64,000 nt of DNA. It comes from Dysidea avara. Its lineage: Eukaryota > Porifera > Demospongiae > Dictyoceratida > Dysideidae. Shown here piece after piece: positions 55,401 to 64,000 of the stretch. The position numbers and the translations under genes were made by a program. The notes under the pieces are model-generated. The model was given only the letters and a program-made list of their open reading frames with translations, had not been told where the DNA came from and did not search any database. Each line of letters starts with the position of its first letter. The stretch's first letter is position 1. The DNA lies in the NCBI RefSeq assembly GCF_963678975.1, contig NC_089275.1, positions 37,424,819 through 37,488,818 of the forward strand. Reading direction: 5' to 3'.

Positions 55401-58400
55401 AAGTAAACTACATAAGTGCCATTGACAACAACCTTGTAGTGGTACTGTAGCTGCTGAATAGGCTAATAGTCTGCCCATTTCAGAAGCTTAGTGCTAATGA
55501 GCACCTGATACAATTGATTTTGATTGTGGTAATAAAAACAGCTAATTATCGGCTTCTACGGATTACTATCTGATTATTGCATACTGAACATAAACAAGTG
55601 AGTACTTAGTTTGAAATTGTTACAGTTTCACAAATCTTTGAGGGTGCGATGTAACTGTATAAGGAAACTATTAAATAATTTTGCAAGTAGCTAAACATAA
55701 GTCCTGTTCTTCCCTCTCTATTCAAAGAATGACAAATTCAATGTTATGTTATGTTTTGTATATTGTACTATTGTATTGTGGCTACCTACCTACTTACATA
55801 TTGCTTCACTCCATAGTCTGGCAGTTTGTATACTACTCACGCTCTGGTCACTGCTGGGGCTGACGTCATGGCAACTAATAATAAAGGCTTGTCCTGTGTT
55901 CATCTGAGTGCATCTGGTGGATTGGTGTAAGTGTCATGGTGTGTGTGCGCGCGCATGCATGCGCACATGGGCGTGTGTGTTTATGTGTTGTATATAGTGT
56001 GTGTACACGTGTATGCATTTTTAGTGTATTGCTGCTAATGTACTTGTTGTGAGCCTAATTTGTTGATAGTGTGACTAGTGGCAGCACCCCTGTGGCAAAG
56101 GTGTTGCGTTGGCTGTGCAACAGAACCTGCACACAACACAACATAACATACATACCATGCTATTGTATTGCAGAAGAGCGCTCCACCCTCCAGTTTATTT
56201 TCTTGCTTGGCCTGGCATGCTTCCCTTGACTAGGTGGGTATCTCCCAAGGAAGGGATGATAATGTTCTTTAGACAGGGAGTATTAAGTATTGTAGTGTTG
56301 TAGTGTTTGTGTGCATGTGTATGTGTTTATGTGTATATATACAGTGTCTGAGGCCATAAATAATCCACACACGCACACATACTCACACGCGTGCGGTCAG
56401 CACACACACATACACATAATGTATATTATATATATGAAGGTGTGCAGTAAAGAGGTTCTTATACTGTACACTGCATTTTTCTTTATTACTATTTTGTGAA
56501 CATATATGACACTTTAATGTGTTCTTTTCTCATAGTCATCTCATCCACTACCTTGTGACTACCAAGCAAGTGTCTCTTGCTGTTAAAGATAATGAGTGAG
56601 TCACGTTAAGGTTGATAGGACTACTGTGTAGCCCCTCAATATGGACACCTCATCAACATGTACATACGTATCTATGGTCCCTTTAGTGAATAAGCACTTA
56701 GGTTTTTAGGCTGCTTTTATAAGAACAGGTCAAGCTATGAACATGTGTAAGTGTCCAGAATAGAGGGGGCCCTACTGTACTGTGTTCTATTGTATTGTGT
56801 TCTATTGTATTGTGTTGTACTGTACAGTATTGTGTTGTACTGTACAGTATTGTGTTGTACTGTACAGTATTGTGTTGTACTGTACTGTATTGTGTTGTAC
56901 TGTACTGTACTGTACTGTACTGTATTGTGTTGTACTGTACTGTATTGTGTTGTACTGTACTGTATTGTGTTGTACTGTACTGTACTGTACTGTACTGTAC
57001 TGTACTGTATTGTGTTGTACTGTACTGTATTGTGTTGTACTGTACTGTACTGTACTGTACTGTACTGTACTGTACTGTGTTGTACTGTACTGTATTGTGT
57101 TGTACTGTACTGTACTGTACTGTACTGTACTGTGTTGTACTGTACTGTATTGTGTTGTACTGTACTGTATTGTGTTGTACCGTACTTTACTGTAGTCTGT
57201 TGTATTGCACTGTGTTGTACTGTACTACACTGTACTGTACTGTACTGTACTGTGTTGTACTGTACTGTACTGTACTGTACTGTGTTGTACTGTACTGTAC
57301 TGTACTGTACTGTACTGTGTTGTACTGTACTGTACTGTGTTGTACTGTACTGTACTGTACTGTACTGTACTGTACTGTACTGTACTGTACTGTGTTGTAC
57401 TGTACTGTACTGTGTTGTACTGTACTGTACTGTACTGTACTGTACTGTACTGTGTTGTACTGTACTACACTGTACTGTACTGTACTGTACTGTGTTGTAC
57501 TGTACTGTACTGTACTGTACTGTGTTGTACTGTACTGTACTGTACTGTACTGTACTGTACTGTACTGTGTTGTACTGTACTGTACTGTACTGTACTGTAC
57601 TGTACTGTGTTGTACTGTACTGTACTGTGTTGTACTGTACTGTACTGTGTTGAACTGTATTGTACTGTGTTGTACTGTACTGTACTGTGTTGAACTGTAT
57701 TGTACTGTACTGTACTGTGTTGTACTGTACTGTACTGTGTTGAACTGTACTGTACTGTGTTGTACTGTACTGTACTGTGTTGAACTGTACTGTACTGTGT
57801 TGAACTGTACTGTACTGTACTGTGTTGAACTGTACTGTACTGTGTTGAACTGTATTGTACTGTGTTGTACTGTACTGTACTGTGTTGAACTGTACTGTAC
57901 TGTGTTGTACTGTACTATACTGTGTTGAACTGTACTGTACTGTGTTGTACTGTACTGTACTGTGTTGTACTGTACTGTACTGTGTTGTACTGTACTGTAC
58001 TGTACTGTACTGTACTGTACTGTGTTGTACTGTACTACACTGTACTGTACTGTACTGTACTGTGTTGTACTGTACTGTACTGTACTGTACTGTGTTGTAC
58101 TGTACTGTACTGTACTGTACTGTACTGTGTTGTACTGTACTGTACTGTACTGTACTGTACTGTACTGTACTGTGTTGTACTGTACTGTACTGTGTTGTAC
58201 TGTACTGTACTGTGTTGAACTGTATTGTACTGTGTTGTACTGTACTGTACTGTGTTGAACTGTATTGTACTGTACTGTACTGTGTTGTACTGTACTGTAC
58301 TGTGTTGAACTGTACTGTACTGTGTTGTACTGTACTGTACTGTGTTGAACTGTACTGTACTGTGTTGAACTGTACTGTACTGTACTGTGTTGAACTGTAC

Positions 58401-61400
58401 TGTACTGTGTTGAACTGTATTGTACTGTGTTGTACTGTACTGTACTGTGTTGAACTGTACTGTACTGTGTTGTACTGTACTATACTGTGTTGAACTGTAC
58501 TGTACTGTGTTGTACTGTACTGTACTGTGTTGTACTGTACAGTACAGTACAGTACTGTACTGTACTGTGTTGTACTGTACTGTACTGTGTTGAACTGTAT
58601 TGTACTGTGTTGTACTGTACTGTACTGTGTTGAACTGTATTGTACTGTGTTGTACTGTACTGTACTGTGTTGAACTGTACTGTACTGTGTTGTACTGTAC
58701 TGTACTATGTTGAACTGTACTGTACTGTGTTGTACTGTACTGTGTTGAACTGTATTGTACTGTGTTGTACTGTACTGTACTGTGTTGAACTGTACTGTAC
58801 TGTGTTGAACTGTACTGTACTGTGTTGTACTGTACTGTACTGTGTTGAACTGTACTGTACTGTGTTGTACTGTACTGTACTGTGTTGAACTGTACTGTAC
58901 TGTATTGTACTGTGTTGTACTGTACTGTGTTGAACTGTACTGTACTGTATTGTACTGTGTTGTACTGTACTGTGTTGAACTGTACTGTACTGTACTGTGT
59001 TTTTCTGTACTGTACTGTGTTGAACTGTACTGTACTGTGTTGAACTGTACTGTACTGTGTTGAACTGTACCGTACTGTGTTGAACTGTACTGTACTGTGT
59101 TGTACTGTACTGTACTGTGTTGAACTGTATTGTACTGTGTTGTACTGTACTGTACTGTACTGTACTGTGTTGTACTGTACTGTACTGTGTTGAACTGTAA
59201 TGTACTGTGTTGTACTGTACTGTACTGTGTTGAACTGTACTGTACTGTGTTGTACTGTACTGTACTGTACTGTGTTGTACTGTACTGTACTGTGTTGTAC
59301 TGTACTGTACTGTGTTGTACTGTACTGTACTGTGTTGTACTGTACAGTACAGTACAGTACTGTACTGTGTTGAACTGTATTGTACTGTATTGTACTGTGT
59401 TGTACTGTACTGTGTTGAACTGTACTGTACTGTATTGTACTGTGTTGTACTGTACTGTACTGTGTTGAACTGTACTGTACTGTGTTGAACTGTATTGTAC
59501 TGTGTTGTACTGTACTGTACTGTGTTGAACTGTACTGTACTGTGTTGTACTGTACTGTACTGTGTTGAACTGTACTGTACTGTGTTGTACTGTACTGTAC
59601 TGTGTTGAACTGTACTGTACTGTGTTGTACTGTACTGTACTGTGTTGAACTGTACTGTACTGTGTTGTACTGTACTGTACTGTGTTGTACTGTACTGTAC
59701 TGTGTTGTACTGTACTGTACTGTGTTGAACTGTACTGTACTGTACTGTGTTGAACTGTACTGTACTATGTTGTACTGTACTGTACTGTGTTGTACTGTAC
59801 TGTACTGTGTTGAACTGTATTGTGCTGTGTTGTACTGTATTGTACTGTGTTGTACTGTACTGTACTGTGTTGAACTGTACTGTACTGTGTTGTACTGTAC
59901 TGTACTGTGTTGAACTGTACTGTACTGTGTTGAACTGTACTGTACTGTGTTGAACTGTACTGTACTGTGTTGTACTGTACTGTACTGTGTTGAACTGTAC
60001 TGTACTGTACTGTGTTGAACTGTACTGTACTGTACTGTGTTGAACTGTACTGTACTGTACTGTGTTGAACTGTACTGTACTGTGTTGAACTGTATTGTAC
60101 TGTGTTGTACTGTACTGTACTGTGTTGTACTGTACTGTACTGTGTTGAACTGTACTGTACTGTGTTGAACTGTACTGTACTGTGTTGTACTGTACTGTAC
60201 TGTGTTGTACTGTACTGTACTGTGTTGTACTGTACTATACTGTGTTGTACTATACTGTTGTGTGTTGTACTGTACTGTGCCAGGTGCAGTGGAACAATTC
60301 TATGTGTACATGTATGTGTACATGCATGCACGTGCACTATAAAAGTTACATGGTTAGGAATTTGAAGTATACAACATACTGAAATGCCAGCTTTAGTGAT
60401 GCACCATTTAGTTGGTAAATAATCGGAAATCGATTAATCAGCCAAATTTCAGCAATATTGGTACCAGTAATAATTGTTAGTAGATTATTTAGCCGCCTGG
60501 TGTTATTATTTTCATAACAATAAGACAAAATAATGATTTAAAAAGGCAATTTTTAAAATATATGTTGGAATCGTGGTAAGCATATGCCACTTTAGCATTA
60601 ATTTCCCATATTGCCTGGGAAATATCACGGGAATGCATATGGCTTTGATGCCCAACCAGTACGATACACTTTGACTCATTATATTGAGCAACATGGAGCA
60701 TTTAATTGTGGGTTTGGGTTTATAGATTAGGCTAGGCTCAGTTTCAACTAGTTGATAGTTACTAAATCCAAATGATTAGTACTAAAGATAATCGTTTTGG
60801 ATACATATTTCTACCCACCACACATTAGCCATTGAGCAGACCACACAAATGACAACTAGATTTAAGTAGGTGATTAACTTATTGTACTAACTTTCTGTCC
60901 CAATAGTGAATTTAGTAGGCTTAATGTAGTACACAATTCTAAAGCTAAAAGTCGGATCCCACAATTGCAGTTTTTCTGGCACTGTGTGTAAAGTCCATTC
61001 TGATATCGGTATGGTTTATGGCTAATATCCCTGACCTTAACAAGCAGGTGGCTACATTATTATCAAGAGTAAGTAATGGAAGGTTTACTCTTGTTATTAG
61101 TACGGCTGTTGGCACTATAATCTTTGTCTTCCTAATATAGAATTTTTTCTATTGTATCTTAATTTGGGGAATTGAAGTTCCACTGTATTCCAAAAGTTGT
61201 AGAAAAAATATGGTTTTATGTGACTGCTGTATTAGAGTATTATACATATGTTGCTGTTTGCTCTAAACATGCTTTGTTTGCCAGTGCTCCCAATGCTAAA
61301 CAGGCATTGTGGTTTATACATCATTTTTGTCTACAGGTTTAATACACCGTTACACTATGCTGTCCAGCAGAGGAGAACTCAAACTGTCAAGTACATATTG

Positions 61401-62000
61401 AAACACGAGGTACAGTATTCAAATAATGTGTTGTTACTGATGAAACAAATACCGTACACGAATTTTCAAGGTGCGTATGTAAGTTTTGCAGATTGAAAAA
61501 TTTCACGGTTTTATTTTTGTGGGTCACTCGTTTTTCACTCAGGCTATCATAGTGCTAGTGTTAATTTTTGAGGAAGAAAAATTAGCGAATTGCTAAGCAA
61601 CTGCAAAATCCTTGCCCACCTCAAAATTTTGTGCATATATGGTGCATGTGTGATTTTGAAGTTGTTCTCCTGAATGGTCAGTAAATTGTAGATGGTGAAA
61701 TCTCTCTAAAGTACATGGTAATTTACCCCTTAAAACTATGATAGTTTTTTGTCACTTGTGGAGAGGTAGCCTTATTTCAGTTTTTCATATAGTGTAGCTT
61801 GATTATAATGTTTAGAATTTGTAGTGAGTTAGGGTGAAATTTGAACGTGTAGGTAGCACAGTGTTAATCACTCTGATTAGTATTTATCAGCGCATCACTA
61901 ATTGTGTTGCAATTTTTGTAACTATTCAGGTTGATTGTCTGACGATGACTAATGCTAAAGGATTTACACCACTTCACATGGCAGCCCAAGCTTGCCACAA
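52454..62000 (+). CDS. Ankyrin-repeat protein (3' end beyond the window or not found)
   Basis: Five exons with GT/AG borders and consistent phase: 52454-52672, 55817-55926, 56536-56595, 61337-61409, 61930-62000. Joined, they give about 178 residues starting MEKFPWGSADQWEEYL, then consecutive ankyrin repeats: GHTILHMAVHRNYLSLVNLL, GETPLLIACQ/SGSLYTTHAL (across the first junction), GLSCVHLSASGGL/VHLIHYL, FNTPLHYAVQQRRTQTVKYI, GFTPLHMAAQACHK. Each junction falls inside a repeat and continues its consensus, which supports the model. The start is the first ATG in frame after a stop. The last exon ends in phase 2; later exons were not identified by 64000. Ankyrin repeats mediate protein binding; partner and location are unknown. 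Intron 1 (3.1 kb) holds a palindromic transposon and intron 3 (4.7 kb) a pentamer array. Confidence 0.85.
52771..54314. mobile_element. 1.5-kb palindromic TA-flanked element in ankyrin intron 1
   Basis: Termini GGGTCCGCAACGCGAAAAAT and the complement of 'atttttcgtgttgtggaccc', flanked by TA (52769-52770, 54315-54316). Arms of about 650 bp (to ~53425 and from ~53675) are inverted, with substitutions and small indels, around a ~245-bp centre. Both arms preserve a similar protein-coding frame, minus at 53165-52760 and plus at 54082-54273, containing DYLNNVESEY, RRTLRTAA and HLYRFLPDESDKLGCHAGVI. The product is not recognised. Looks like a Tc1/mariner-like foldback that duplicated a coding segment into both arms. 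Confidence 0.8.
56775..60285 (+). repeat. 3.5-kb pentanucleotide array (TGTAC)n
   Basis: About 700 tandem pentamers, mostly TGTAC with variants TGTGT, TGAAC, TGTAT and rare AGTAC, TATAC, TACAC. The 5-bp phase appears unbroken from the first rows to 60280, so variation is almost purely by substitution. The first ~850 bp lack TGAAC; after about 57650 a 20-bp higher-order unit TGTACTGTACTGTGTTGAAC dominates. Internal segmental duplications are visible (marker TGTACTACAC at 57221, 57461 and 58031; TGTACTATAC at 57911 and 58476, offset 565 bp). Lies in intron 3 of the ankyrin gene. The many Cys/Tyr/Leu/Val-rich open frames in both directions result from a 5-bp period lacking stops and are not genes. 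Confidence 0.97.
60290..61330. other. Rest of ankyrin intron 3
   Basis: No coding evidence. A degenerate dispersed motif (GACTGCTGTATTAGAGTATT) lies at 61222-61241. Confidence 0.45.
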
Positions 62001-62960
62001 GTATGTAGTTAAATTATTAATGTTGTATGTTATCATAGTATTGTGTATAATCACATGACCCCCATTTGCCTGGTTAGCCACAATCTCCATTTTGTTCCAC
62101 AATTGCAAACTCATGATTGGCATGTGCTGTTTTGGGCTCCGACAAGTGTCTGCCTTCTGTGTCCTACCTACACTTTTATCTTTTATCTAAAAAAAATTCT
62201 ATAAATCCACCATGGACAATCATTTGTTGTTGTTTTGATAAATACAGAGACCGTTAGTTGCGAATTGGTGACCACCGATAGTTGTCATTTCAGAATACCG
62301 ATTTCTTCACAGCGGTTTTGTTTTTCTTCGTGAAAATCACACCATTGTGAAGTACAACACACTAGAACTCAAATATCTATCATATCCACATGTTGTTGTA
62401 GAGTAGGTAAATGTATACTTTTGCATAGATTATCTATGATCTTTGTTTGTAATACAAATATCAGATCGACTATCAGTTATCGGCTTGTTTTGGTGGTATC
62501 CATATCGGATATCGGTACATGCCAGAAACTCATATTGGTACAGCTCTACTCTTGTGAACAATTGGTATTTTGCACATCAGTAAACACCAAGGGAAATGAT
62601 ATGATAGCGAGCATATTGTAAACATGTTAGCACCAAGTATTCTCCAATGTAGCACCCTTATACCAACTGTTTTCTGTAAAACATTACAGTTATACATTCA
62701 AAGGAATATCTACTGACTTCTCTGAATTGTGCACCAAATATAATGGACAAAACAATGCCTCCTGTGACAACTGGTGTGGCAACTGTTCTTATGCATTGAA
62801 GTTGATGATTTATTGTAATGCTCTATAACAGGTTGAACATAGCTTACAATGAAGCGTAATGGATACTTCACTTTTCAGACGATAATTGATATAATTTGGG
62901 CGCGCAGCACCATTTCTTTCTTTTGATGTGGTGTGCATGGGCTCACCAGTCATAATAATT
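62001..62960. other. Presumed ankyrin intron, next exon not found
   Basis: A frame after an acceptor-like TTACAG at about 62685 is open for about 45 codons in compatible phase, but its cysteine-rich product (ASCDNWCGNCSY) does not continue the ankyrin consensus. Not called. Confidence 0.3.
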
Positions 62961-62965
62961 GTTTA

Positions 62966-63251
62966 CAAATACACAAAAAATTGGAATTTTCAACTAGAGT
63001 AGGGACCATAGCACATCGATAAAAAGTACTGAAACAAGTTGGAGTAGTCCATGATATTAAACCACAGTAAAACAATACGAAGTGTTATATCCCTACTGTG
63101 CTTTTCCATTATGGTATCTTGAGCACAGTAGGGATATAACACTTCTTATTGTTTACTGTAATTTAATATCATGGACTACTTCAGCTTGTTTCGGTACTTT
63201 TTATCGATGTACTATGGTCCCTACTCTAGTTGAAAATTCCAATTTTTTTGT
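62966..63251. mobile_element. Palindromic MITE (about 285 bp)
   Basis: Arms of about 135 bp: 'aattggaattttcaactagagtagggaccata' at the left pairs with 'tatggtccctactctagttgaaaattccaatt' at the right, continuing through 'atcgataaaaagtac' and 'gtgttatatccctactgtgc' to a loop near 63108-63120. Confidence 0.85.
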
Positions 63252-63259
63252 GTGTGTAT

Positions 63260-63771
63260 CATCGTTGAAACCGGGTCACTACTGTTGACCCGGATGACCC
63301 ACTGACCCGGATTTGACCCGGATGTGACCCGGATTGACCCGGATTAATTAAAACTGAGGCGTGCGATAAGAGCTATGTTTCGAGCGTTCGATTCGTGTTG
63401 AGTAAACAGAGGCAGATCCAGATTTTTAGAATTGCAACTTCAGCTTAGCTGTAGTTAAAAAAAAAAAAAAAAAAAAGGTCATCACCTACTAACATTAGCT
63501 ACCCCTCACCATAGATACCCTCAGTTTCGTGCTACATACTGCACTTACTAATAATTGGGCGTGGCTGAGCGTATGTTTGTAACGTGATAAGTGGGCGTGG
63601 CTCACGAAAGAGCTACACGATAGCGTTTATAAGTTTCTATGTCGTCAAACGGACAATTTCGTTTCTCACGTGATCCAATCCGGGTCAGACCAGGATAATT
63701 TGTAAACCCGGTCAGACCCGGATGACCCGGAGAAAATGTGACCCGGATGACCCGACCCGGTTTCAACGCTG
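63260..63771. mobile_element. hAT-type element with perfect 8-bp TSD and GACCCGGAT iterons
   Basis: Left CATCGTTGAAACCGGGTC, right GACCCGGTTTCAACGCTG, flanked by GTGTGTAT at 63252-63259 and 63772-63779. Both subterminal regions carry repeated GACCCGGAT (at least five on the left, several on the right including inverted copies). The centre contains a poly(A) run at 63458-63475 followed by sequence related to 16120-16160, plus 'gcagatccag' from a nested CAGGGGCGGATCCAG-type MITE. Non-coding. Confidence 0.85.
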
Positions 63772-63779
63772 GTGTGTAT

Positions 63780-64000
63780 GTACTTGTATACCTTTGTTCT
63801 TTGTGTCCCATTTATTACTCCACTATCGCATACATGTTGATTGGTTTGTGGTAACCCTTTATGGCTTCAGTACATGTTATCTCAAAAGAATCATCTGTAA
63901 TTTCTGTGGTGGTTGGGCTATTTGTAGAGGTACTTGTCCTACTGTTCTTCATTTGTATTACTGTACAACTGGTGAAACAAAACTGAAAACAATGTGGAAA
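63780..64000. other. Window end, nothing supported
   Basis: No feature recognised in the last 220 bp. Confidence 0.4.

Noticed and set aside
56751-60365. Long open frames (up to about 377 codons) on both strands with Cys-Thr-Val-Leu-Tyr periodicity
   Set aside because: A 5-bp tandem repeat without stop words is open in several frames automatically; no start context, splice sites or domain. Not genes.
62685-62830. Possible sixth ankyrin-gene exon
   Set aside because: Phase is compatible, but the cysteine-rich product does not continue the ankyrin consensus and no donor site was confirmed.

Overview
The window is animal nuclear DNA: AT-rich, intron-containing, repeat-dense, with short consensus splice sites (GTAAGT donors, pyrimidine-rich acceptors). 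The gene set is a Death-domain/NACHT/LRR receptor, a TRAF-type zinc-finger/MATH protein, an ankyrin-repeat protein and a proteinase K-like secreted protein. Together with sponge/cnidarian-style retroelement and PHD-protein fragments this points to an early-branching metazoan, most likely a demosponge. The assignment is inferred from gene content; no species can be named from sequence alone.

Layout. 1-5760: a dispersed repeat, then a 4.2-kb minisatellite of ~31-bp units, a linker and a ~320-bp foldback element. 5761-12900: MITEs, a decayed LINE ORF1-like remnant, a perfect 51-bp-arm hairpin and exon-like relics. 12927-15853 (minus): a large NACHT-LRR exon. 16-26 kb: transposon-rich DNA that may be one giant intron of that gene, because phase-compatible exons encoding a Death domain and linker lie at 26378-27263 on the same strand. 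28.6-33 kb: MITEs and a retroelement remnant split by a MITE. 33516-36022: a ~2.5-kb element with long TIRs and a target duplication, carrying a frameshifted gene for a PHD-finger protein. 36-40 kb: hairpins and short repeats. 40674-41800 (minus): TRAF-like gene whose 5' side is cut by a second minisatellite/foldback composite, followed by an orphan LRR fragment. 45908-47847 (minus): a six-exon gene for a 351-aa subtilisin/proteinase K-fold protein lacking two of its three catalytic residues. 48-52 kb: SINE and foldback elements. 52454-62000+ (plus): ankyrin-repeat gene with five exons seen, whose introns hold a 1.5-kb palindromic transposon and a 3.5-kb pentanucleotide array. 62.9-63.8 kb: a palindromic MITE and a hAT-type element.

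The NLR, TRAF and ankyrin genes are of kinds used in innate immune and stress signalling, but nothing in the sequence shows that they act together. Most of the window is transposon-derived. The most unusual items are (i) the catalytically dead secreted subtilase, (ii) a recurring composite of minisatellite, linker and foldback, (iii) a ~20-bp near-palindromic motif present in several unrelated transposon families, (iv) a PHD-protein gene inside a TIR/TSD-bounded element, and (v) a ~700-unit pentamer array that keeps its 5-bp phase throughout.
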